In this document: piece after piece, positions 19,759-27,161 of the stretch | How the letters are laid out: each line of letters starts with the position of its first letter | Position numbering within the stretch: position 1 is the first letter of the stretch | From: Labrys sedimenti | GTDB taxonomy: Bacteria; Pseudomonadota; Alphaproteobacteria; Rhizobiales; Labraceae | DNA length: 64,000 nucleotides | Direction: 5' to 3' | NCBI RefSeq assembly: GCF_034424805.1 | Contig: NZ_JAXOUF010000021.1 | Span: forward strand, 1 to 64,000 | The notes under the pieces: generated by a model | What the model saw: only the letters and a program-made list of their open reading frames with translations | Told to the model about the DNA's origin: nothing | Databases searched by the model: none | Position numbers and translations under genes: made by a program

Positions 19759-20429
19759 CAGCGGACCGCCTCCATCATGTCGCGGTTGAGACGGCGATGG
19801 ATGAGGCCGATCACGAGCGAGATGAGGTAGGTCATGGCGGCATAGAGGACGAGCAGCACCGCGTAGACCTCGAAGGGACGGAAGGTGTTGGAGGCCACGA
19901 TCTTTGCCGTGCCGGTCAGCTCGTTCAGCGTGATGACCGAGAGGATCGAGGAGGTCAGGATCAAATTGACGAACACCGAGCCGAGCGGCCGGATCGAGGT
20001 GCGCAGGGCAATCGGCATGACGATGCGGGTGAAGATGGTACGCTTCGACAGGCCGCTCACTTCCGCCGCCTCCAGAATACCGGTGTCGATGGCGAGAATC
20101 CCCGAGCGGATGACGTCGGAGGCGAAGGCGCCACCGGCGATGGAGAGCGCGATCACCCCGGTAGCGAAGGCGTTGAGATAGATGCCGATCTCGGGCAGCC
20201 CATAATAGAAGAAGAAGAGCTGCACGATGAAGGGGATGTTGCGGAAGAGATCGACATAGACGAAGGCGATCCGCCGCAACCACGGCGAGGCCGACGTGCG
20301 CGCGACCGCCACCAGCGCCCCGCAGACGAGGCTGCCGGCCAGGGCGAGGACACAGGCCTCCAATGTCAGCAGCGCCCCTTGGGCGAGGAAGCCGACATAG
20401 GGCGTCAGGATGGCGAGATCGAAGCGCAT
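19758..20429 (-). CDS. Polar amino-acid-type ABC transporter permease 1
   Basis: Inner-membrane permease of about 223 residues and partner of the next gene. Visible features are AQGALLTLEACVLALAGSL, DLFRNIPFIVQLFFFYYGLP and the EAA loop ILEAAEVSGLSKRTIF. I place the start at the ATG at 20429. A GTG at 20462 is in frame but would put the operator palindrome inside the coding region. It is the first gene of the operon permease-permease-ATPase-glycosylasparaginase-binding protein. Confidence 0.92.
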   Translation of the reverse strand: MRFDLAILTPYVGFLAQGALLTLEACVLALAGSLVCGALVAVARTSASPWLRRIAFVYVDLFRNIPFIVQLFFFYYGLPEIGIYLNAFATGVIALSIAGGAFASDVIRSGILAIDTGILEAAEVSGLSKRTIFTRIVMPIALRTSIRPLGSVFVNLILTSSILSVITLNELTGTAKIVASNTFRPFEVYAVLLVLYAAMTYLISLVIGLIHRRLNRDMMEAVR

Positions 20430-20445
20430 GCCCGCTTCTTTGCTA

Positions 20446-20463
20446 AGTGAAACCGGTTTCACT
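20446..20463. promoter_or_regulatory. Perfect 18-bp LacI-type operator palindrome
   Basis: AGTGAAACCGGTTTCACT is self-complementary over all 18 bases with the central CG typical of LacI-family operators. It ends 17 bases before the first permease start codon. The LacI regulator at 15296-16285 is the natural candidate to bind it (inference). Confidence 0.75.
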
Positions 20464-20692
20464 CTGAGTTACGAACCAGGCCAAGTCAAGCGGGCGAGGG
20501 TTATCCAGCACGACGGTCGCGTTTGCATGAAGGAGCGCAGGATGTGCGGAGTGTCAGCCTCCGGTTGACACTCCCAATCCCGCCAGATGCACGGGCAAGA
20601 TGCCCGCGCGCCTGGAACGCGTCTTCTGGACAAGCCTTGCCTGCCTAGGGAAAGAAAGAGGCGGGCGGGGACGCCCGCACTCCCGGGTAGCT
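20464..20692. other. Intergenic region with degenerate palindromic repeat
   Basis: About 230 bases upstream of the transporter operon. The part nearest the operon must hold its promoter. Between 20565 and 20690 lies a degenerate palindrome (GATGCACGGGCAAGATGCCCG ... GGCGGGCGGGGACGCCCGC) resembling family D elements. No gene is seen. Confidence 0.5.
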
Positions 20693-21649
20693 TCAGCGGG
20701 CGGCTTCCCAGCCCTTGTAGTTCGCCAGGTTCTCGCTGGTGATCAGCACGGGATCGAGCAGGATGACGTTCGGATCCGGCTTCTTGCCATCGATAATCCC
20801 GGCCGCCAGTTCCAGAGACTTGCCGGCCATGGCGTAGGGATCCTGCGACGCAGACGCCTTGATCATCGAGGTGCCGCTCTTGAGCTGGACCTCGATATCC
20901 GGCGCACCGTCGACGCTGGTGATGAAGAATTCGCTGCGGTTGAGCTGCTTGGCGGCGAGTTCGACGCCGATGGCAGTCGGATCGTTGATCGCGAAGACGG
21001 CATCGACCTTCTGGAAGCGGGTGAGCAGGCTCTGTGCCACCGCGAGGCCACCGTCACGCGAGCCCTTGGCGTCCTGGTCGTCGGAAAGAACCTTGATGTC
21101 TGGACTCTTGGCGAACACCTCCTTGCAGCCCTTGACGCGATCGGTCACCGAAGAGACCTGCGGCCCGTTGACGATCAGGACGCTGCCTTTGCCCTTGAGC
21201 TGGTCGACGATGTACTGGCAGGCTTCGGAGCCCGCCTTGACGTTGTCGGTCATCACGGTGACATCGGCGCCAGCCGCGGCGACGTCGAAGGCCGCCACCA
21301 CGATGCCGGCAGCCTGGGCCTTCTTCACGGCCGGCAGGATCGCCTGCGGATCGACGGCATTGAGCATGATGACGTTCACGCCGGCGGCGATGAAATTGTC
21401 GATCTGGGTGAACTGCTTGTTGAGGTCGTAATCGGAGGAGACCGACGTGACTTCGGCGTTGGGATTGATGGCCTTGGCCTTGTCGGTGATGCCCTTGATC
21501 GTGGCGACGAAGAAGGGATTGCCGAGCGAACCGACCGAAATGCCGACCTTCTTCAGGCTCTGGGCCGATGCCGGGCCGGCAAGCCCCAGCGCCAGGGCCA
21601 TGGCGGCCCCCGTCAGCGCGGCGCCTGCAATGCGACGTGAAAACTTCAT
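20693..21649 (-). CDS. RbsB-like sugar ABC transporter substrate-binding protein (solitary)
   Basis: Periplasmic binding protein of 318 residues in the ribose/galactose-binding (type 1 PBP-like) class. It has a standard signal peptide ending GPASAQ, then KKVGISVGSLGNPFFVATIKGI, IDNFIAAGVNVIMLNAVDP and AVFAINDPTAIGVELAAKQ, as in RbsB-type proteins. GGAGAG precedes the ATG. No ATPase or permease gene is adjacent on either side, so it is an orphan binding protein that must use a transporter, or a chemoreceptor, encoded elsewhere. Confidence 0.9.
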   Translation of the reverse strand: MKFSRRIAGAALTGAAMALALGLAGPASAQSLKKVGISVGSLGNPFFVATIKGITDKAKAINPNAEVTSVSSDYDLNKQFTQIDNFIAAGVNVIMLNAVDPQAILPAVKKAQAAGIVVAAFDVAAAGADVTVMTDNVKAGSEACQYIVDQLKGKGSVLIVNGPQVSSVTDRVKGCKEVFAKSPDIKVLSDDQDAKGSRDGGLAVAQSLLTRFQKVDAVFAINDPTAIGVELAAKQLNRSEFFITSVDGAPDIEVQLKSGTSMIKASASQDPYAMAGKSLELAAGIIDGKKPDPNVILLDPVLITSENLANYKGWEAAR

Positions 21650-21829
21650 ATGGCTCTCCTCTGGAAACCCTTCCTCCTCCTGCGGCCTCTGAACCGTCAG
21701 GGAGGCAAAAGGTCCGGGAGCACCGGTCCAAAGTCAAGTGAACCTGCGGGCTGGACAGCGAAATAATCGGACAAATGCAAGACCGAGCCGCCAGCGCCGG
21801 CTGCGGGGCCGTGGAGGCCCCGCCCACCG

Positions 21830-22732
21830 TCACTTCACCTGGTATTCCACCCGGCGATCGAAGGAATAGAGGTCGTCGCGGCTGTATTTGGAGCGGTCGT
21901 CGGCCGCGAAGGGATCGCGGGCACCGCGCCCCTCCACCCGGATCACCAGGGTCAGGCCGCGATGGCGCAGGGCCTCGGCCACGGTCTGGGCTCGAGCCCG
22001 CGACAGGCCCATATTGTATTGGGGATCGCCGCGCTCGTCGGTGTGGCCGGTCAGGATCACCGAGCCGGCGCTCTGCGTCTTGAGGAAATTGAAGAGGTCG
22101 TCCACGGCCTTGTCGCCATCCGGCGTCAGCACCGCCTCATTGGTGTTGAAGCGGATCGGCACCGGCACGGACACCGCGGTGAAATTGCGGAAGGTCGGCA
22201 CCATCACGCCTTCGGCCTGGCCCCGTACGCCGCGCGAGGAGATATAGCTGGGCGCCAGCGATTTGGCCTGATAGGCACGCTTGGCCAGATATTCCTCGAT
22301 CTCGCGCGGTGGCGCCTTGGGCACGTCCTTGACATTGCGGATGTCGTTGATGGCTGCCTCATAGGCCTCCACAGCGGCCGGATAGTCCTTGCCGTCATAT
22401 TTGACGTCACCCAGCGCCATCGCCACCTGCCAGGGCCGGGCGATCGCCGCCGCGCTGGCGACGGCCTGCGGACTGTAGCCCCCGCTCGCCTGTTCGCCGC
22501 CGAGCAGGACGGCAAGGGCGATCGAGCGGCGTGCCTTGGCGACATAGGCGCTGTCGCAGGTCGTATCCTTGGCGATAGCATCCGCCAGCGCCGGCAGGGC
22601 ATCCGCCTTGCCGGCCCCGATCGCTGCCTTCACCTGCGCATCCAGGCTGGCGCAATCGGCCAGGGCCGCGCTTACCGCCGCCAGGCCGATGGCCGTGGCG
22701 GCGCTGAGCTTCAGGATGAAGGAGACGCCCAT
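21830..22732 (-). CDS. OmpA-family peptidoglycan-binding protein
   Basis: An exported protein of about 300 residues. The signal peptide (SFILKLSAATAIGLAAVSAALAD) is followed by an alpha-helical region of about 160 residues with no clear match, then a C-terminal OmpA-like domain (about 190-300) with IRFNTNEAVLTPDGDKAVDDL and HTDERGDPQYNMGLSRARA, the peptidoglycan-binding signature. The ATG at 22732 follows GGGAGGTGAGG. It is the last gene of the caspase/cytochrome operon, 11 bases after the DUF4384 cytochrome, so it could anchor that system to the cell wall (inference). Confidence 0.88.
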   Translation of the reverse strand: MGVSFILKLSAATAIGLAAVSAALADCASLDAQVKAAIGAGKADALPALADAIAKDTTCDSAYVAKARRSIALAVLLGGEQASGGYSPQAVASAAAIARPWQVAMALGDVKYDGKDYPAAVEAYEAAINDIRNVKDVPKAPPREIEEYLAKRAYQAKSLAPSYISSRGVRGQAEGVMVPTFRNFTAVSVPVPIRFNTNEAVLTPDGDKAVDDLFNFLKTQSAGSVILTGHTDERGDPQYNMGLSRARAQTVAEALRHRGLTLVIRVEGRGARDPFAADDRSKYSRDDLYSFDRRVEYQVK

Positions 22733-22743
22733 CCTCACCTCCC

Positions 22744-25443
22744 TCAACGCACCGGGATCACGATGGCGGTGGACGCGACCGACTGCTTGGCGGCGTCGGG
22801 AGCGCCGGGAGCCACCTTGTTGCCCGTCGCCTGTGCGATCTTGGCGAACTGGGCCTGCTTGCGGCTGTCATTGTCGAGGCCGGAGGCTTGCTGACGGTCC
22901 TCATTGGCTTCAACGATAATCTGGCGGGTCAGGCCCTGCTCGAAATTGGGGATCGAGGCAAAGCTGTTGGCCACCGGATCGACCGTCGTGCCGGCGATGC
23001 TGCGCGTCGCATTGCCCACGCGGCAGACCGCCACCACCTTTTCCTGGCCGGGATCGCGCAGCTTGAAGGCGAATTTAGAGCCGGAACCGCCGAGCACCAC
23101 CCGCTCTCCCGCCCGGACCGCATTCTCGGTCTGGAACTTGTTGGGGAAGATGATGGTGCCGGTGCCCATCTTGTCGACATTCACCACGAAGAGGTTGCAG
23201 TCACGGGTGGAGATCACCTGCAGCACCGCCTTGTCGCCGATATTATAGGCGCTCTTGTCCGAGGTCAGCTGCAGATCGAAGGAACCGCCGGATGCCGGCT
23301 TGTCGATCGGCGGCGCCACGGCCTGAGCGCCCTCGAGCTTGGAGGTATCGAGTACGCGATCCTCGGTGGCGCCTTCCACGAATTTCAGGAAGAGCTGCTC
23401 GAACTGGTCGCGCGGCACGATACCCTGCTCCAGCCGGCGCATCAGGGCGATGGCTTCGGGGCCGGCGTCGATGAAGCGCTGCTTGAATTCCTCCGGCGGA
23501 TAGCCGTATTCGGCTGCCGCGCGGCGCAGCGAGAGGTCGTCCTCATAGCGCTTGAACAAAGCGTTGGTCATCTCGACGCCGGCCAGCTTCAGCGTCGGGT
23601 CGAGGCCAGCCCGCTTCATCGCGGAGTTGAAGCGCTGGAAGTCGTCCTCGATGATCGCATCCATCTTGGCATTGTCGGGATAGAGCGAGGCGACGGTATC
23701 GCGGATATCCTTGGAGAAGGAACGGTCGGCGGTCACCGCCTTGCGCACCTCGTCCTTGGCCTTGCGCATGCCCTGGTCGTGGCAGCCCATGCAGGAAATG
23801 CCATTGGTGACCGAAAGGTCGCGCCGCGAGGGATCGCGCACGATCTGCGTCGGCCCCTTGTCGAGGCGCTCGCCGTTGGACTTATTGAGGTAATAGCCCT
23901 GGAAGCCGTTGGGCAGGGAGAAGATGCTCTCGCCGCCGTCATGATGGAAGCCGTTGGCGATACCGTCCTGCTCCGGCCCCAGCGGATGCAGGAACAGGCT
24001 CTGCTTGCCCTTCGAACCGGCGAAGTCATAGGAGGTCCAGAAATAGCCGGTGCTGATCGGATGACGCTCGATCAGGCGGTTGTTCTGCGACACGCCCGAT
24101 TTCTGGAAGCCGGCGCGCTGGGCGATGAACTTGTTGATGTTGTCGGCCATCGGCACGCCGAGCTTGTCGGTCAGGCCGGGGAAGTCGTTGGGCAGCTGCA
24201 GCAGCGTATCATAGAGCGGGGGCTGGGACGCGGTGAAGGCGAACCAGTCGCCGCGCACATAAGGCAGCTCGGTGTTGGTCTGCTGGGCGATGAAGTCGTA
24301 GGCCCGCACATCCGGCTTGGCGGCGTAGGGATAGTTGGCAAGCACCGTATTCCAGTCGCTCTCCTGCCAGCCGAGGTCCTCGAGATTGATTCCCACGATG
24401 GTCTTGGCTTCGTCGACGGTGGCGAGCTTCACCACGTCGGAGCGGCGGCCGAGGCCGTTGATCAGCTTGACCAGGCCCTGGCGATAGACGTTCATCGCCT
24501 CGTCGCTGGCGCAGGCATTGTAGAGATTGGTCAGCGTGAAATAGCGCATGCCGCGCACGCGGTGATCGTCCTGCTTCTGCAGGTCGGCCGAGATCGCGGC
24601 GACGATGTCTTCGGACGTGACGAATTTGCGCCCGGTGCAGGCGGCCGCCTCCTGGTCGCCGGTGGCCTTGATCCAGGTGCGCAAGGCCTCGATATCCACC
24701 GTCGTGACTTCCGGTTTCGTGGTGTCGAACTCGTAGTTCACGTCATACGGCATCTCCTTGTTGAGCACCTGCTGGAACAGCTTGGAGCCCTCGGGATTGC
24801 CGGCCTGAACGAGGTGCGGATCCGCAGCGATCTCGTCCAGATGCAGGATATTGCCGAAATTCTTGGCCGGCTTCTCGCGGTTGAGCATGCCGTTCTGGTG
24901 GCAGCGCGAGCAATGCTTGTCCAGGACGTCGAAGGCGGCCTTGGCCACCGGATCGCTCGGCACCTTGATGTCGGCGGGAACGCCCGCAGCTGCGGCCGGT
25001 GCGGGTGCAGGCACAGGTGCCGCCGGGGCGGGAGCCGCCGCCGGTGTCGGTGCCGGGGCAGGCGCCGGCTCTGGAGCTGGTGCGGCAGCAGGCGCGGGAG
25101 CCGGTGCGGCAGGTGCAGGAGCGGGAGATGCTGCCGGAGCGGGAGCCGGGGTCGCGGCAGGGGCAGCGGCCGGCTCGGGCTCGGATTCCACCACCGGTGC
25201 GGCAGGTGCCGGCGTGGGCTTGGGCGCCTCGGGTGCGGCTACGGCCGGCGCAGGGGCAGGAGCCTCGGCCTGTGCCGGAGCGGCCGGCTTGGCGGTTGCC
25301 GGCGCCTCGGCGGCCGCAGGAGCGGCGCTGTTCTGGGTGCTGGTCTGGGCAAATGCCTGCGAGGTCGAGGCCGCCAGCCCCACCGTCAGCAGGGCGCCCG
25401 CGACCATCAGGCCGGCGATGCGCAAGGGATTGCGGTAAAACAT
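22744..25443 (-). CDS. Exported dihaem cytochrome c with Pro/Ala-rich linker and DUF4384
   Basis: A large periplasmic protein of 899 residues. A signal peptide ends near FAQ (residue 33). Residues about 40-155 are a low-complexity Pro/Ala linker, which could span the periplasm. Haem site 1, CSRCH, is at 178-182, preceded by FDVLDKH; haem site 2, CMGCH, is near residue 550. The C-terminal part (about 720-810, QLTSDKSAYNIGDKAVLQV) looks like DUF4384, a domain also present in the two caspase-like neighbours. GAGGAGACC precedes the ATG. It is the fourth gene of the caspase operon. Electron transfer or haem-based sensing are both possible; the redox partner is unknown. Confidence 0.85.
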   Translation of the reverse strand: MFYRNPLRIAGLMVAGALLTVGLAASTSQAFAQTSTQNSAAPAAAEAPATAKPAAPAQAEAPAPAPAVAAPEAPKPTPAPAAPVVESEPEPAAAPAATPAPAPAASPAPAPAAPAPAPAAAPAPEPAPAPAPTPAAAPAPAAPVPAPAPAAAAGVPADIKVPSDPVAKAAFDVLDKHCSRCHQNGMLNREKPAKNFGNILHLDEIAADPHLVQAGNPEGSKLFQQVLNKEMPYDVNYEFDTTKPEVTTVDIEALRTWIKATGDQEAAACTGRKFVTSEDIVAAISADLQKQDDHRVRGMRYFTLTNLYNACASDEAMNVYRQGLVKLINGLGRRSDVVKLATVDEAKTIVGINLEDLGWQESDWNTVLANYPYAAKPDVRAYDFIAQQTNTELPYVRGDWFAFTASQPPLYDTLLQLPNDFPGLTDKLGVPMADNINKFIAQRAGFQKSGVSQNNRLIERHPISTGYFWTSYDFAGSKGKQSLFLHPLGPEQDGIANGFHHDGGESIFSLPNGFQGYYLNKSNGERLDKGPTQIVRDPSRRDLSVTNGISCMGCHDQGMRKAKDEVRKAVTADRSFSKDIRDTVASLYPDNAKMDAIIEDDFQRFNSAMKRAGLDPTLKLAGVEMTNALFKRYEDDLSLRRAAAEYGYPPEEFKQRFIDAGPEAIALMRRLEQGIVPRDQFEQLFLKFVEGATEDRVLDTSKLEGAQAVAPPIDKPASGGSFDLQLTSDKSAYNIGDKAVLQVISTRDCNLFVVNVDKMGTGTIIFPNKFQTENAVRAGERVVLGGSGSKFAFKLRDPGQEKVVAVCRVGNATRSIAGTTVDPVANSFASIPNFEQGLTRQIIVEANEDRQQASGLDNDSRKQAQFAKIAQATGNKVAPGAPDAAKQSVASTAIVIPVR

Positions 25444-25453
25444 GACGGTCTCC

Positions 25454-25645
25454 TCACGGGACGATTTGGCGGAAGGGAGCGGCGAAGCCGCGCCCTCCGA
25501 ATTGCTTGTTGGCCTCGGCGCCTGCCACCTGCCCGGCAAGGGCCGGCCCGGGCAGGACACTGCCGGCGATGAGGCCTTTCGACGGTTTCGGCGGCATGAT
25601 CGCTACCATCGGACCGGCGGTAAAGTCGTTCTGGCTGCAGGTCAC
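25454..25645 (-). CDS. Possible 63-residue small protein in caspase operon
   Basis: A short open frame exactly filling the gap between the caspase paralogue and the cytochrome. A GTG start at 25645 lies behind TGAGGAG (which includes the upstream stop codon) at ideal spacing, and its own stop TGA is part of the next gene's GAGGAG. The product (beginning MTCSQNDFTAGP, ending FRQIVP) is rich in Gly, Ala and Pro, with no signal peptide or membrane segment I would trust. The last codons and ribosome-binding site look duplicated from the end of the upstream gene (both end IVP, stop, GGAG), so it may instead be a by-product of a local duplication. Confidence 0.42.
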   Translation of the reverse strand: MTCSQNDFTAGPMVAIMPPKPSKGLIAGSVLPGPALAGQVAGAEANKQFGGRGFAAPFRQIVP

Positions 25646-25655
25646 GGCGAGCTCC

Positions 25656-27161
25656 TCACGGCACGATTTCATAGCGCATGGTCGCGACGGAGCGTCCAAC
25701 CGCCTTGGCATTGGCCTTGACACTGTCCGCATTGGCGGGCCTGGCAAGGCTGTCGGCAAGTTCGGGCAGGACCTGCTCATTGACCTCATCCTGCGGGATC
25801 ACATCGATCTTGCGCGTGACGAAGCCCTTCGACAGCTTTAGAGGATCGATCGCAACCAGCGCCAGGACTGTACCTTTTGTCACAGAGGTCGCATCGAAAC
25901 GCACGCCGTAGCTGGCATCCGGCACCATGATTGGGCTGCCGGCACGGATGCGGCCATCCTTGCCGTGGGCGGCGGCGATCGCATTGGGGAAGAGCTGCAC
26001 CACCTCGCCCTCGTCGGAGACCGACAGCAGGATCAGGAAGCCGTCCTGCGACGAGGTCACCTTGAAGCGCATGTCCTTGGTGCCCAAACGCACGGGCGAA
26101 GGTGGAAACTGCTCGACGGTAACACTGTCCGACAGCTTGGCACCCAGCAGATCGAGGATCTTGTCCGCCGTCGGCTTGCCCTGGTTGAGCGCCTCGCCGC
26201 TGCCTGTCTTGTCGGCAGCGACCTTGAGGGCGGCCCCCTCCCCCGACAGCATCGGCGTCAGGCCCATCTCGCAACGGTCGCGATGACGTCCGCAATAGGC
26301 CGATGACTGCGCCCTGACATAATCGAGCAGTTCCTGGTTCGAGACGGTGCCATTGCCATTGGCGTCGGCCAGCCCCTTCTCGATGCCATCGGCGAAGGCA
26401 GTGGTGAAGACGCCGCGATAGGCGGGCGCGGCTTCCTCGTCGACCAGGGCCGTCTGAGCGGGAGAGACCGCCTGCCACTTGACGAAATCCGCCCCCGCCG
26501 GTTCGGGCGCCGCTACCGGATCCTCGCCGAGCGTGGGCTCGACCACGATCGAGCGGGTGGAGCCGTCGAGTTGCGGCGAGCGGGCCGCCGGATTGCCGCC
26601 GCCGCTGGCTTCGACGCTGATCGCCCGCGTCACCGTGCCGGCATGGCTGGAATCGATCACTTCCGTGATCCGTCGGCCGGCAAGCCTGCCGAGTTGCCGG
26701 TCGATCTCGTTGCGGCTCAGCGCATTGCCGAAACCGCCGGGCTTGGTGGTGGCATCGAACGGCAGAAGGATGTCCTCACGCCCAGCGCCGGTCTTGGCAG
26801 ACTGGCCCTGGCCGGCGAAATAGAAGAACACCCTTTCGCCCGGCTTGCTGCGGCCGAGCCAGTCCTGCAGACCGGTGCGAATGGCCGCCGTGGTGGCCTG
26901 ATCGTCGACGAGGAGCTGGATGTCGCCCTGGCCGTAGCCGAGCGTACCCGTCAGCAGGGCCTGCATGCGCAGGGCATCGGCGCGAGCCCCGCCTCCGAGC
27001 TCGGCCGAAAGCTTGCTTTCCCGATAGGTATCGATGCCGACGACAAGGGCCTTGTCGGCCAGGGCCGGACCGGTGGTCACCAGGGCCGCCAAGCATACGA
27101 TGATCTGGCACACGGTGATCTGGCCCGCAGCGATCCGGAGGTGCCGCATGAAGCGCATCAT
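25656..27161 (-). CDS. Caspase-like paralogue with lost catalytic dyad (pseudo-peptidase), DUF4384
   Basis: An exported protein of 501 residues with the same architecture as the gene upstream: signal peptide, caspase-like p20 fold beginning ADKALVVGIDTYRES, an EF-hand-like loop (residues 266-277) and a C-terminal DUF4384 domain. The catalytic His is replaced by Gln (FYFAGQGQ, Gln118) and the catalytic Cys by Ser (VIDSSHAGT, Ser172). It should therefore lack peptidase activity and may act as a regulatory or scaffolding partner of the active paralogue. Its first ATG overlaps the stop of that gene (ATGA), so the two are made together. Confidence 0.85.
   Translation of the reverse strand: MMRFMRHLRIAAGQITVCQIIVCLAALVTTGPALADKALVVGIDTYRESKLSAELGGGARADALRMQALLTGTLGYGQGDIQLLVDDQATTAAIRTGLQDWLGRSKPGERVFFYFAGQGQSAKTGAGREDILLPFDATTKPGGFGNALSRNEIDRQLGRLAGRRITEVIDSSHAGTVTRAISVEASGGGNPAARSPQLDGSTRSIVVEPTLGEDPVAAPEPAGADFVKWQAVSPAQTALVDEEAAPAYRGVFTTAFADGIEKGLADANGNGTVSNQELLDYVRAQSSAYCGRHRDRCEMGLTPMLSGEGAALKVAADKTGSGEALNQGKPTADKILDLLGAKLSDSVTVEQFPPSPVRLGTKDMRFKVTSSQDGFLILLSVSDEGEVVQLFPNAIAAAHGKDGRIRAGSPIMVPDASYGVRFDATSVTKGTVLALVAIDPLKLSKGFVTRKIDVIPQDEVNEQVLPELADSLARPANADSVKANAKAVGRSVATMRYEIVP

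Noticed and set aside
19087..20283. 398-residue protein spanning the permease region
   Set aside because: Only the C-terminal 223 residues (from 19758) are a permease; the upstream part is the out-of-frame shadow of permease 1.
22888..25572. Very long plus-strand open frame (894 codons) opposite the DUF4384 cytochrome
   Set aside because: It mirrors the codon pattern of the minus-strand gene, which has a signal peptide, haem motifs and a proper ribosome-binding site. The antisense product is low-complexity Gly/Arg text with no domain.
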